46,304 bases of DNA from Clostridiaceae bacterium (GTDB lineage: Bacteria; Bacillota; Clostridia; DSM-8532): the NCBI GenBank assembly GCA_012719645.1, contig JAAXZX010000012.1:1-46304 (forward strand). Reading direction: 5' to 3'. A program made the translations under genes and the position numbers. Under the pieces are notes generated by a model that was not told the DNA's origin, searched no databases, and was given only the letters and a program-made list of their open reading frames with translations. Shown piece by piece: positions 8,653-16,447 of this stretch; position 1 is the first letter of the stretch, and every line of letters starts with the position of its first letter.

Positions 8653-10245
8653 ATGGCTGATTCAGAGCTTATGAACGAGATCTCAAGAAGGCGGACCTTT
8701 GCAATCATATCCCATCCGGACGCGGGCAAAACCACCCTGACCGAGAAGCTGCTTCTCTATGGCGGAGCAATCCATATGGCCGGTTCGGTCAAGGCGAGGA
8801 AGGCGGCCCGCTATGCCGTGTCCGACTGGATGGAGATAGAGAAACAACGTGGAATTTCTGTGACATCCAGCGTTATGCAGTTCCAGTACCAGGGCTTTTG
8901 TATCAATATCCTTGATACGCCGGGCCACCAGGATTTCAGTGAGGACACTTACCGCACCCTGGTTGCAGCCGACAGCGCTGTGATGTTAATCGACGGCGCA
9001 AAGGGCGTGGAGGCCCAGACCATAAAGCTGTTCCATGTCTGCAGGATGAGGCAGATTCCCATATTCACGTTTATAAACAAGCTGGACAGGGCAATTAAGG
9101 ACCCGTTTGCGCTTATGCAGGAACTGGAGGATGTCCTGGGCATCCGTTCCTATCCCATCAACTGGCCCATCGGTACCGACGGCGACTTCAAGGGCGTCTA
9201 CAACAGGCAGCTCCGCCAGATAGAGCTTTTTACCGGGGACAGGTCCCATGGGCAGGCTATTGTAACCTCGACCAGGGGATCGGCGGACGATCCTGTCTAT
9301 AAAGAACTGTTGGGGGAGCCCTATTATTCCAGGCTGGTTGAGGAAATAGAGCTTTTGGACATGGCCGGGGACGAATTTGATCTTGGCAGGGTTCTGAAGG
9401 GAGAGCTTACGCCCATCTTTTTCGGGAGCGCCATGACCAATTTCGGCGTGGCCCCGTTCCTGGAAGAATTCCTGAAGATGGCTCCGCCTCCGGGACCGCG
9501 TACTTTCGGTGACCAGGTAATCAGCCCGGATGATCCGGATTTTACCGCTTTTGTGTTCAAGATTCAGGCTAACATGAACCCAAAGCACAGGGACAGGATT
9601 GCGTTCATGCGCATATGCTCCGGCGTATTCCAGCGGGGGATGGAGGTAAGCCACAGCGGGTCGGAAAAACCCATAAGGCTGGCGCAGCCCCAGCAGCTCA
9701 TGGCCCAGGAGCGGGAGCTTATTGAAAAAGCCTATCCGGGCGATATCGTAGGCCTTTTCGATCCGGGCATCTTCCGGATAAGCGATGTTCTTAGCAACAG
9801 GGGAGGTTTGGTGTTCACGGGGATACCGAGCTTTCCGGCAGAGCATTTTGCCCGAATTTCTGCAAAGGACACCATGAAGCGCAAGCAATTCCTCAAAGGC
9901 ATTACCCAGTTGGCGCAGGAAGGGGCTATCCAGGTATATAAGGAACCTGACATAGGTGTTGAGGAGTTTATCGTTGGGGCAGTGGGCGTGCTGCAGTTCG
10001 AGGTTCTCGAATACAGGCTGAAGAATGAATATTCGGTGGATATTAAGCTGCAGATGCTGCCTCACCGTCATGCCCGCTGGATTATTTCCGCTCCGGCTGA
10101 ACCGGCCAGGCTGAACCTGACTTCTTCCACAAGAATAGTAAAGGACAGCCACGAAAACTATGTTCTGCTGTTTGAAAACGACTGGTCCATCAACTGGGCC
10201 AAAGAAAAGAATAAGGGGTTGGAACTCAGCGATATTTCACCGTAA
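8653..10245 (+). CDS. prfC: Peptide chain release factor 3
   Basis: A GTPase that recycles RF1/RF2 from the ribosome after termination. At 530 residues it has full length. G motifs are intact: P-loop SHPDAGKTTLTE (residues ~20-31), RGISVTSS switch I, DTPGHQDF (~88-95) and NKLD (~142). The C-terminal half carries the RF3 domains II and III. It stands alone, with its own promoter upstream, and converges on the bacterioferritin gene. Confidence 0.97.
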   Translation: MADSELMNEISRRRTFAIISHPDAGKTTLTEKLLLYGGAIHMAGSVKARKAARYAVSDWMEIEKQRGISVTSSVMQFQYQGFCINILDTPGHQDFSEDTYRTLVAADSAVMLIDGAKGVEAQTIKLFHVCRMRQIPIFTFINKLDRAIKDPFALMQELEDVLGIRSYPINWPIGTDGDFKGVYNRQLRQIELFTGDRSHGQAIVTSTRGSADDPVYKELLGEPYYSRLVEEIELLDMAGDEFDLGRVLKGELTPIFFGSAMTNFGVAPFLEEFLKMAPPPGPRTFGDQVISPDDPDFTAFVFKIQANMNPKHRDRIAFMRICSGVFQRGMEVSHSGSEKPIRLAQPQQLMAQERELIEKAYPGDIVGLFDPGIFRISDVLSNRGGLVFTGIPSFPAEHFARISAKDTMKRKQFLKGITQLAQEGAIQVYKEPDIGVEEFIVGAVGVLQFEVLEYRLKNEYSVDIKLQMLPHRHARWIISAPAEPARLNLTSSTRIVKDSHENYVLLFENDWSINWAKEKNKGLELSDISP

Positions 10246-10293
10246 ACATTATAAGGGGCCGTTTTTCCGACCCGCCTGATGATGTTAGGGACA

Positions 10294-10322
10294 TAAAAAA
10301 GAGGCTGCCGCAACAGCCTCTT
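10294..10322 (-). terminator. Intrinsic terminator of the bacterioferritin gene
   Basis: A 9-bp perfect stem (AAGAGGCTG / CAGCCTCTT, loop CCGCAA) is followed on the minus strand by six T. It lies 22 nt past the bacterioferritin stop. In the plus direction, after prfC, the same stem has only a weak T-rich tail (CATTATTATAT). Confidence 0.8.
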
Positions 10323-10344
10323 CATTATTATATACCTGAAAAAA

Positions 10345-10812
10345 TCAGTCGACCTGGGTTGTGAGGAATATGGGCAGACTCATCTGCTCAAGCTGATCCA
10401 GGAGTTCCTCCAGTTCGTCCAAATGGCGGTCTTCATCGTTCAGGATTTGTACGAGAAGATCTTTTGTCGCGTTGTCGCGAACTTCGTCTGCAAGCGCTAT
10501 TGCGTCATTGTAAGCCTTGATGGCCGACTCCTCGGCGGCGCGGTCAAATTCAAGCTGCTGCGGAACTTCTTTTCCTATGTGGACTTTACTCAGTTTAGTT
10601 ACGATTGGTGTCCCACCGAGGAAAAGAATTCTCCCGATAAGCTTTTCGGCATGTTTCATCTCCTGGATTGATCGCTTTTCAAAGCTTTCATGCAGTTTGC
10701 CATAGCCCCAGTCCTCGCACATTTCCGCATGCACAATGTATTGGTTGATGGCTGCAAGTTCGTCCGCAAGCAGAGCATTAAGGGTTTCAATAAGTTTTGG
10801 ATTTCCCTGCAT
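10345..10812 (-). CDS. bfr: Bacterioferritin, haem-binding type
   Basis: Iron-storage 24-mer subunit that oxidises Fe(II) at a di-iron site. With the start chosen here the numbering matches the classical enzyme: ferroxidase ligands Glu18, Glu51, His54, Glu94, Glu127 and His130 are all present, and Met52, the axial haem ligand in Bfr dimers, is conserved (EMKHAE). It is 155 residues long. The ATG at 10812 has GGAG 8-11 nt upstream; an in-frame TTG at 10833 would lie before this Shine-Dalgarno and is rejected. A sequence with 14 of 19 matches to the Fur box is at 10834-10852, so iron control is possible. A strong terminator follows. Confidence 0.95.
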   Translation of the reverse strand: MQGNPKLIETLNALLADELAAINQYIVHAEMCEDWGYGKLHESFEKRSIQEMKHAEKLIGRILFLGGTPIVTKLSKVHIGKEVPQQLEFDRAAEESAIKAYNDAIALADEVRDNATKDLLVQILNDEDRHLDELEELLDQLEQMSLPIFLTTQVD

Positions 10813-10833
10813 AAGTAACGCTCCTTTCTTCAA

Positions 10834-10852
10834 AATAATGCAAATGATTAAC
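10834..10852. promoter_or_regulatory. Fur-box-like sequence upstream of bfr
   Basis: AATAATGCAAATGATTAAC matches 14 of 19 positions of the classical Fur box (GATAATGATAATCATTATC). It ends ~22 nt before the bfr start. A match of this quality can occur by chance in AT-rich DNA. Confidence 0.25.
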
Positions 10853-11001
10853 GAATCCAGCGTTTTCCAGCCTCAACGGCTGATTGCTCATTATAGAAAC
10901 GTCAGTCGGTTTGGGAATATTTCCTTTCACTAATCGTGATACCACTCTTTCATAGGTTTCACTCATGAGTTTTAAATTTATGGCAGAAGCAGTCACGTCT
11001 T

Positions 11002-11250
11002 TTATTCCTTTTGGCAGGCAGGGCAAATATATGATGTTGTGCTTCCGGTTTTGATTGAAAGCGAAGTAATGATCCATTTCCCCTTGTTTCGCACATCCTT
11101 AATCCTTGCGCTTGCTACACGTTTCTGATATTCTTCCGGCGATATATTGGCGCATTTTTCCTGCAAGAGAGTAACAGTTTTGATTGTCTTACCGCACAGG
11201 GTATCTCTCATTTGGCCTGCGAGTTTGGAGATTTCGGGCAATTCGGCCAT
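11002..11250 (-). pseudogene. Internally deleted Fpg/Nei-family DNA glycosylase remnant
   Basis: The first ~63 residues are a normal N-terminus of a clostridial Fpg/Nei glycosylase: AELPEISKLA with the catalytic Pro after Met, then a segment ending KGKWIITSL. The frame then jumps directly to the family C-terminus, the last part of the zinc finger (IKTGSTTSYICPACQ), and stops after 82 residues. Full-length relatives are about 270 residues, so ~190 residues are missing in frame, including the helix-two-turn-helix and half of the zinc finger. The start keeps a plausible AGGAAG Shine-Dalgarno. It should be inactive in base excision. The 190 bases between this remnant and bfr contain no recognisable gene apart from the possible Fur box. 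Confidence 0.7.
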
Positions 11251-11456
11251 ATCGTTATCTTCCTTTCTTTATTAATTACTGAACTATGGATGAAGGCGAG
11301 GCAATTCTTTCCGCATCTGCTCCTGATCATGTAGTGTAAGCCGTTGGTGCACCGTGATGTACCCAAAACAAGAGAACCGTCTCCTTGGCGCATACAGCTT
11401 TACCATAAAATGCCCCGTGGCGTATCCCAGTGGTGTATACAGCTGCACACCGTCTC

Positions 11457-11547
11457 GAACCAGTGGAACCGTCCCCGTGGTTTGGTCTGGTCTCGAACCA
11501 GTGGAACCGTCCCCGTGGTTTGAACCAGCGGAACCGTCCCCGTGGCT
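11457..11547. repeat. Palindromic GGGGACGGT repeat, locus B (three tandem units)
   Basis: Three near-identical units, GAACCAGTGGAACCGTCC and on (11457-11483), again at 11495-11521 and a GAACCAGCGG variant at 11522-11547. A decayed unit may lie at about 11370-11390 (AGAACCGTCTCCTTGG). The stretch 11251-11566 holds these repeats and otherwise nothing recognisable; an open frame through the repeats on the minus strand is low complexity and not believed. Confidence 0.85.
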
Positions 11548-11566
11548 AGATACCCTTGACACAAGG

Positions 11567-11609
11567 AAAGGGGCGGCCGCTTCTCTATGAGAAGCTGTTC
11601 CGCCCCTTT
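11567..11609 (-). terminator. Terminator-like hairpin after the ACT-domain gene
   Basis: The 10-bp outer stem AAAGGGGCGG / CCGCCCCTTT encloses an inner stem GCTTCTC / GAGAAGC. On the minus strand it follows the ACT gene by ~32 nt and ends in a short TTTCCTTG. Confidence 0.6.
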
Positions 11610-11641
11610 GCCGAAGACCTTTACCGGTGGGAATGCCTGTT

Positions 11642-12076
11642 TTATGTTCTGTAAGCCTCGTCCGGGGGCATGATATTGATCCCGGAGTTCATGAGAATGT
11701 CGACAGCCTTCTTCAGATCTTCGACCTTGATGACCACATTGGCCATCCCGGCCCAGGAGCTGCCTGTGAATGCATACATGTACTCAATGCTGATATTATT
11801 CATTTCAAGAATGTCAAGTACCCGGGAAAGGCTCCCCGGTGTATCGTCAATGGTGATGCCGATTACTTCTGTAGTTCCTACTGAAAAACCATCTTTTTTG
11901 AGTATGGCTGCCGCCCCGTCGGGATCATTGACAATGAGCCTTAAGATCCCGTATTCTGTGGTATCCGCGATGGAAAGTGCGCTGATATTGATTCCTGCGT
12001 TACCCAGCACCCTGGTTACTTCCGCCAGCCTGCCGGATTCATTCTCAAGAAAGACGGTCAACTGCTTGATGAGCAT
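11642..12076 (-). CDS. Tandem ACT-domain protein
   Basis: Two ACT domains in 144 residues: residues ~1-65 (LIKQLTVFLENESGRLAEV) and ~70-140 (VIGITIDDTPGSLSRVLDIL). There is no enzyme domain. Free-standing double-ACT proteins bind amino acids as small regulators; in many Clostridia they sit beside phenylacetate-CoA ligase genes, but none is seen here. Start choice: GGGGAG lies 8 nt before ATG 12076, while the upstream GTG 12085 and ATG 12082 are too close to it. It is probably a single-gene unit with the terminator at 11567-11609. The ligand and target cannot be told from the sequence. Confidence 0.85.
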   Translation of the reverse strand: MLIKQLTVFLENESGRLAEVTRVLGNAGINISALSIADTTEYGILRLIVNDPDGAAAILKKDGFSVGTTEVIGITIDDTPGSLSRVLDILEMNNISIEYMYAFTGSSWAGMANVVIKVEDLKKAVDILMNSGINIMPPDEAYRT

Positions 12077-12184
12077 GCACATCACTCCCCGATTCGATTA
12101 TCCGGTATAAATCGCACATCCCTGCGTCTGCCGGATATATAGATTTTACCACATAATGCCGGGTAATAACAGGGTGCATGCTGC

Positions 12185-12466
12185 TCAGGGGAGTCGGAGA
12201 ACCTGGCCTTCATGGATGATCCCCTGCGGAATCTGGTTTAGCTGCTGTATCTTGAAAATATTTTCCCTGATGTCGCCTTTGCAGTAAGCGGAAGCTATCT
12301 CCCAAAGCGTGTCGCCTTTTTGGACCTTAACCGTTCTGTATTCGCAGGGTTCATCGGAAACGGCGCCAGCGCTGATTATCATGGAAAAAAGGTAAAGCAC
12401 CATGAATACCGATGCAAGGAACATAAAGAACCTTCTTTTGTTTTTCAGCCTGAAACGCTTACGCAT
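12185..12466 (-). CDS. yneA: LysM-domain SOS cell-division suppressor, YneA-like
   Basis: A 93-residue protein with a basic N-terminus, one membrane segment (about residues 13-33) and one LysM domain (about 43-93, [17 protein letters not shown]). This matches YneA, which delays division during the SOS response in Bacillus, and the genomic position is the same: divergent from lexA. The ATG at 12466 is preceded by GGGGTGATGG. A longer in-frame extension to 12583 would run through the promoter and operators and is rejected. Its promoter has TTGACA, a 17-nt spacer and TAAAAT with a perfect SOS box inside the spacer, so direct LexA repression is strongly implied. Confidence 0.88.
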   Translation of the reverse strand: MRKRFRLKNKRRFFMFLASVFMVLYLFSMIISAGAVSDEPCEYRTVKVQKGDTLWEIASAYCKGDIRENIFKIQQLNQIPQGIIHEGQVLRLP

Positions 12467-12480
12467 ACCATCACCCCAAT

Positions 12481-12494
12481 GGAACGTATGTTCT
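12481..12494. promoter_or_regulatory. SOS box 1 (yneA-proximal)
   Basis: GGAACGTATGTTCT matches CGAAC-N4-GTTCG except at the two outermost bases. It lies in the yneA 5' leader, just upstream of its Shine-Dalgarno, exactly 30 bp from box 2. Confidence 0.7.
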
Positions 12495-12503
12495 TTTATT
12501 ACT

Positions 12504-12532
12504 ATTTTAGCGAACGGGTGTTCGGTTGTCAA
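12504..12532 (-). promoter_or_regulatory. Sigma-A promoter of yneA
   Basis: On the minus strand TTGACA (12532-12527), a 17-nt spacer and TAAAAT (12509-12504). The spacer contains SOS box 2 entire. Confidence 0.85.
12511..12524. promoter_or_regulatory. SOS box 2 (perfect consensus)
   Basis: CGAACGGGTGTTCG is a perfect Bacillota LexA site and lies between the -35 and -10 of the yneA promoter. Confidence 0.92.
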
Positions 12533-12540
12533 TATAAAAT

Positions 12541-12554
12541 CGAACATTTGTTTG
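12541..12554. promoter_or_regulatory. SOS box 3 (lexA-proximal)
   Basis: CGAACATTTGTTTG differs from the consensus at one base. It overlaps the -35 element of the lexA promoter and starts exactly 30 bp after box 2. Confidence 0.85.
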
Positions 12555-12580
12555 ACAATTATTTTTATATTATATATAAT
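12552..12580 (+). promoter_or_regulatory. Sigma-A promoter of lexA, full consensus
   Basis: TTGACA (12552-12557), 17-nt spacer and TATAAT (12575-12580): both hexamers are perfect. The predicted start is ~50 nt before the lexA ATG. SOS box 3 overlaps the -35. Confidence 0.92.
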
Positions 12581-12637
12581 CAAGTTAAACAGGGCATATT
12601 GCCTGTATTTACTATGGAAAAAACGGAGGGATGGGGA

Positions 12638-13267
12638 ATGCGTCGTCGTGATCCGGACAAACAGCAGAAGATATTGGATTTTGTCAACCGGCAGGTGGCC
12701 GAAAAGGGATATCCGCCATCAGTAAGGGAGATCTGCAAGGCGGTAGGATTCAGGTCCACTTCCACGGTGCATGCCTACATCAAGAAGCTTGAGGAAGAAG
12801 GACTTGTAGAGAAGGATGCAACAAAACCCCGGGCCCTGAGAATACTGGATAGCAGCAACAGCAGCCTGGAAGGATATATTTCGGACCGGGAAATAGAAAA
12901 CGTCCCCATCGTGGGAAAGATCACCGCAGGCCAGCCCATCCTGGCTGTGGAGAATATTGAGGAAACCTTTCCCGTCCCGGTTGAATACCTTCAGAATTCG
13001 ACGGTATTCATGCTGAAGGTTCGCGGGGATAGCATGATCGAAGCGGGCATACTGGACGGGGATTACATCCTGGTGAAGCAGCAGAATACGGCAAATAACG
13101 GCGATATCGTAGCTGCCCTTATTGGAGATGAGGCCACAGTTAAAACTTTCTACAGGGAAAACGGGCATATAAGGCTCCAGCCTGAAAACCCTTCCTATGA
13201 GCCAATTATTGTAAAGGATGACCTTACCATACTGGGCAAAGTGATAGGGCTTTTCAGAAAGTATTAG
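12638..13267 (+). CDS. lexA: LexA repressor
   Basis: Represses SOS genes and cleaves itself when RecA filaments form. It has 209 residues. The N-terminal winged helix includes [14 protein letters not shown] (~25-38). The cleavage site is Ala97-Gly98 in GKITAGQP. The Ser-Lys dyad is Ser132 (GDSM) and Lys169 (EATVKTF). The start at 12638 has GGAGGG 7 nt upstream; longer in-frame extensions would begin inside yneA or upstream of the promoter. It is divergent from yneA with three SOS boxes between them, so it is autoregulated. Confidence 0.97.
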   Translation: MRRRDPDKQQKILDFVNRQVAEKGYPPSVREICKAVGFRSTSTVHAYIKKLEEEGLVEKDATKPRALRILDSSNSSLEGYISDREIENVPIVGKITAGQPILAVENIEETFPVPVEYLQNSTVFMLKVRGDSMIEAGILDGDYILVKQQNTANNGDIVAALIGDEATVKTFYRENGHIRLQPENPSYEPIIVKDDLTILGKVIGLFRKY

Positions 13268-13317
13268 GACAAGCCCGGTACACAGATGCAAATTGGCAAT
13301 AAAATAACAAATGGGTA

Positions 13318-13347
13318 TTGCTTTAAACAGGACAGGAGAAATATAAT
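13318..13347 (+). promoter_or_regulatory. Candidate promoter of the LacI-family gene
   Basis: TTGCTT (13318-13323), 18-nt spacer and TATAAT (13342-13347), about 77 nt before the TTG start. Confidence 0.5.
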
Positions 13348-13424
13348 AATCTTTAAACCCATTGTCGGTTTTGATGCCGCAGATATTGCCGCATTAAACA
13401 TATTGCGAGAAGAGGTAGTAATAC

Positions 13425-14435
13425 TTGGTAACAATTTATGATATAGCCAGAAAGTCCGGCTTTTCACCCACAACTGTGTCGAAGGCGTTGAACGATTATC
13501 CTGATATCAGTGCCTCAACGAAATCAAAAATACGCGCCGTCGCCCGCGAACTGGGGTATACCCCGAATTCAAGCGCCCGGGCGCTGGCCACAAGCAAATC
13601 CTGGCTCATCGGTATTCTGTATAATGAGGATTTAGGCCTCGGTATTCGTCATCCCCATTTTTCGGAAATTATTGAGAAGTTCAAGGAACGGATCGAGAAA
13701 GCGGGCTATGAGCTTATCTTCATCGGCAACAGGATAGGGGAAAGGCATAACTCGGTCTATGAACACTGCCGTTACAGGGGTGTGGATGGGGTCTTCATCG
13801 CCAATGCCCCTGACATAGAAGGAATTCAGGGCCTTTTAAACAGCCAAATACCCTGTGTGGCAAGCGAGCCTGTTGCCGACAGCATTACCTGTATCCTGTC
13901 TGATAACGTGGAAGGGTCAAAAAGGGCTGTCGACTATCTTTTTTCACTGGGGCACAGGAGAGTGGCACATATTGCCGGTCCGGTAAACGCTTTCTCAAGC
14001 CAGGAACGGATCAATGGCTACATGATGTCTGTCCGGGCCCACAACACCGACTATCCCGATGGTATAATCGAGGTGGCAGACCAGTTCAATTTCAAGAGCG
14101 GCTATTTGGCCATGCAAAGGCTGCTGGACTTGCCCGAGCCTCCCACAGCGCTGTTCTGCGCATCGGACCTCATGGCCTGCGGGGCTATAGCGGCCGCAAG
14201 GGAACGAGGACTGTATATACCTGAAGATTTATCGATCATCGGTTTTGATGATATTGAGATTGCGGCATACGTTGTGCCGTCGCTTACGACAGTCAGGCAG
14301 AACAGGGCGGCTATCGGCCAGGCCTGTGCCGAAACGCTGCTTAAAATGCTGGACGGAACCAATACCACTCCAGAGAAGGTAAGGATACCTACCCAACTGA
14401 TAATCCGGAATTCCTGCCGCAGGTATTCCGGCTGA
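13425..14435 (+). CDS. LacI/GalR-family transcriptional regulator
   Basis: A 336-residue regulator with the N-terminal LacI helix-turn-helix (residues 2-50, VTIYDIARKSGFSPTTVSKA, hinge helix NSSARALA) and a periplasmic-binding-protein-like effector domain (GDNVEGS-type segment near 165, SLGHRRVAHIAG, IIGFDDIEIA). It probably binds a sugar or sugar phosphate. The start is TTG at 13425 with AGAGGT 8 nt upstream; there is no in-frame ATG nearby. It stands alone, so its regulon cannot be inferred; the neighbouring MBL-fold gene is convergent. Confidence 0.9.
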   Translation: MVTIYDIARKSGFSPTTVSKALNDYPDISASTKSKIRAVARELGYTPNSSARALATSKSWLIGILYNEDLGLGIRHPHFSEIIEKFKERIEKAGYELIFIGNRIGERHNSVYEHCRYRGVDGVFIANAPDIEGIQGLLNSQIPCVASEPVADSITCILSDNVEGSKRAVDYLFSLGHRRVAHIAGPVNAFSSQERINGYMMSVRAHNTDYPDGIIEVADQFNFKSGYLAMQRLLDLPEPPTALFCASDLMACGAIAAARERGLYIPEDLSIIGFDDIEIAAYVVPSLTTVRQNRAAIGQACAETLLKMLDGTNTTPEKVRIPTQLIIRNSCRRYSG

Positions 14436-14443
14436 TGGATTGA

Positions 14444-15181
14444 TCAGAACAGTTCAAAGCAGGCACCCCGCCTGGTTACCGGCTGAATGGCGCCGAAACC
14501 CGGATGGGATGCTTTTTTTTGCTGTATGGCTTCCATAATGCCAAAGTCGTCCCCGAAATGCATGGGGAATATGACCCTGGCTCCCACATGCTCGATAAAG
14601 TATTCTGCTCCAAGATGCCAGTATGACTCCTGCCTGGGATCAGTGGCAAGAAAAGCAATATCGATTCCGGCGCCCTTGAGCTGCTCCATCTCCCTCTTGA
14701 ACCTGGCGGCCATATCATTGTTCCATGCCTTTGATTCCTCTTCCCAGTGCCACCAGTGAAGATCCCCGGCATGATAAATCACCATTCCGTTTACTTCCAC
14801 CAGGAAAGCAACCCCCTCATCTGTGGATTTCAGGGTACGGATTCTTATGCCTTCTCCGGGGACAGCCTTGTCTCCCGGCCTCATCACAATATTTCCCGGG
14901 TGGTACCTTCGGGGGATGTCCCATGAGAGGATGTACTTTATCCGGGGAACCTGATCACTCCAGCTAAAAATGACGGGATTGAAATGGTCCGGATGACGGT
15001 GGGAAGAAAAGACAAAGGTTTCGAAGCCCTTGATCTCTTCGGGTTCAATAACCCCGGTGTCCAGGGATCTAACTTTGCCATCTGGTTTATCAAGATAGTA
15101 GTCAAAAACAAGAAGTCTGCCATCAAGCTGGACCGCGTAGCCGCTGTGATAAAGATAATGGACCTTCACTCTTCCGCTCAA
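14444..15181 (-). CDS. MBL-fold metal-dependent hydrolase, UlaG-like
   Basis: The metallo-beta-lactamase metal motif HRHPDH (H-x-H-x-D-H) lies near residue 65, with further ligands likely in IYHAGDLHWW and PMHFGDD. The overall layout (HSGYAVQLDGRLLVFDYY near the N-terminus) is that of the broad UlaG-like group, whose substrates vary. There is no signal peptide. The start is taken at TTG 15181, with GGGAGGGG ~5 nt upstream; GTG 15169 is an alternative, and the longer frame to 15271 has no ribosome site. The 115 nt between this gene and apbE show no terminator, so it may be read from the upstream EET-like operon, although a role there is not evident. Confidence 0.85.
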   Translation of the reverse strand: MSGRVKVHYLYHSGYAVQLDGRLLVFDYYLDKPDGKVRSLDTGVIEPEEIKGFETFVFSSHRHPDHFNPVIFSWSDQVPRIKYILSWDIPRRYHPGNIVMRPGDKAVPGEGIRIRTLKSTDEGVAFLVEVNGMVIYHAGDLHWWHWEEESKAWNNDMAARFKREMEQLKGAGIDIAFLATDPRQESYWHLGAEYFIEHVGARVIFPMHFGDDFGIMEAIQQKKASHPGFGAIQPVTRRGACFELF

Positions 15182-15296
15182 CAGGACCCCTCCCAGATTT
15201 GAAGTGTGAAGCGGGAAGACAATCACAAAGGAACAATAAAACGCTTTGCACCTCGAATCACACCCTTGCATAGTTCCCGCAATGACCGTTATATAT

Positions 15297-16394
15297 TTAC
15301 TTGTTTGTGGCTCCTCCCAGGACCTTCAGCATGGATTTCATGCCATCGGTAGCCTGAATAGAACCGTCCGGGAAAACCCACATCGCCTCAATGCCTTCCA
15401 TATCGTCAGCCAGTTTGCGGCTTTTTTCATACGGCAGTAAAAACAGGGTCGTGGACATAAAATCAGCCTGCGCCGAATCCATGGCATAAACCGTTACAGA
15501 GCGGTAATGAAAAGCCGGCATCAGTGTTTCGGGATCTATCAGGTGGTGGTACCTCCTGCCATCCACCGTGTAATACCTCTGGTAGTCGCCGCTGGTAACC
15601 GCCGAACCCTGGTTTATGTATATGGTATCGAGGGTGGAGTTCTCCTCGTCCTGTGCAGCACCGTCCGGATCCAGTATACCGATGCCCCATTTTGACCGGG
15701 TGCTGTCCATGGGCCTGCCAACCACCTTGACATTTCCTCCGGCGCTGATGAGAAACGAAGAATACCCCTTTTCCTGGAGTTCCTTTGCCACGATCTCCAC
15801 GGCAAAGCCTTTTGCGATTGCTCCAACGTCAATGCTCATGTTCCTGTCGGCCAGGAAAACGGTGTTGTCATCAGGGTCCACGATGACCTTGCTGATATCG
15901 CAGTACTGCTTTGCTTCAAGAAGTTCCTCCATGGGGGGAAGCCTGGCCCCGTCAGGGTCATCCAGCCCACGCTCCCTGTATTCATGCCATATATTGAGGA
16001 CCTGACCCAGGGCAATATTGACGGTCCCGCCGGTCTTGTTGTACCATTCCTTTGAAAACTGTATAAGATCTATGATCTCCCGGCTGACTTCCACGGGCTT
16101 TATACCAGCGTTGTCATTGATGGTTTTGATATTGTTGATACCTTCATAGTCGTTGTATATATCGAAAAGCCTGTGGAGTTCCATGAACCGTGTTTCTCCC
16201 GATTTGGCCATGGTTTCGAATTCTCTCTGGCTTTTGGCATACCCTACAAACCGAATGACCGTGTCGAATGATCCAAGAAACTCGTAAGAATACCTGGTAT
16301 AGCCGGCCATGGAATCGCCTGAGCATCCTGACAGCATGGCGGCAAGCAACACGAACCATATGAATGCTTTAAGTAACTTTCTGTTTTTACTCAC
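15297..16394 (-). CDS. apbE: FAD:protein FMN transferase (ApbE/FmnB) lipoprotein
   Basis: Covalently attaches FMN to threonine residues of extracytoplasmic proteins. It is a 365-residue lipoprotein: basic start, hydrophobic segment and lipobox LSGC near residue 22. ApbE motifs are present: DVGAIAKGFAVE, SAGGNVKVVG and SGDYQRYY with HLIDPET. The start is GTG 16394 with GGGAG 8 nt upstream; an in-frame ATG at 16409 overlaps that Shine-Dalgarno. It is downstream of the polyprenyl synthase gene by 53 nt. In Listeria the equivalent enzyme, FmnB, flavinylates the lipoprotein PplA in the EET system. No flavinylation substrate is visible here. Confidence 0.93.
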   Translation of the reverse strand: MSKNRKLLKAFIWFVLLAAMLSGCSGDSMAGYTRYSYEFLGSFDTVIRFVGYAKSQREFETMAKSGETRFMELHRLFDIYNDYEGINNIKTINDNAGIKPVEVSREIIDLIQFSKEWYNKTGGTVNIALGQVLNIWHEYRERGLDDPDGARLPPMEELLEAKQYCDISKVIVDPDDNTVFLADRNMSIDVGAIAKGFAVEIVAKELQEKGYSSFLISAGGNVKVVGRPMDSTRSKWGIGILDPDGAAQDEENSTLDTIYINQGSAVTSGDYQRYYTVDGRRYHHLIDPETLMPAFHYRSVTVYAMDSAQADFMSTTLFLLPYEKSRKLADDMEGIEAMWVFPDGSIQATDGMKSMLKVLGGATNK

Positions 16395-16447
16395 AACCAG
16401 TTCTCCCATCCCTGGCGCAGGCAGGATAACCCCCGTCCCGCGTATTC

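Noticed and set aside
8986-10152. A 388-residue reading frame antisense to prfC
   Set aside because: It lies wholly opposite a conserved prfC with intact motifs; long antisense frames are common in GC-biased coding DNA, and no family motif is seen.
10787-11077. A 96-residue minus-strand frame between bfr and the Fpg remnant
   Set aside because: It overlaps the bfr start and the Fpg remnant, is low in recognisable features and has no clear ribosome site.
11284-11562. A 92-residue minus-strand reading frame
   Set aside because: About half of it is a translation of the palindromic repeat units (SNHGDGSTGS-like), and no ribosome site or family similarity is seen.
13285-13440. A 51-codon plus-strand frame before the LacI-type gene
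   Set aside because: The candidate promoter and the ribosome site of the LacI-type gene lie inside it, and no family is recognised.
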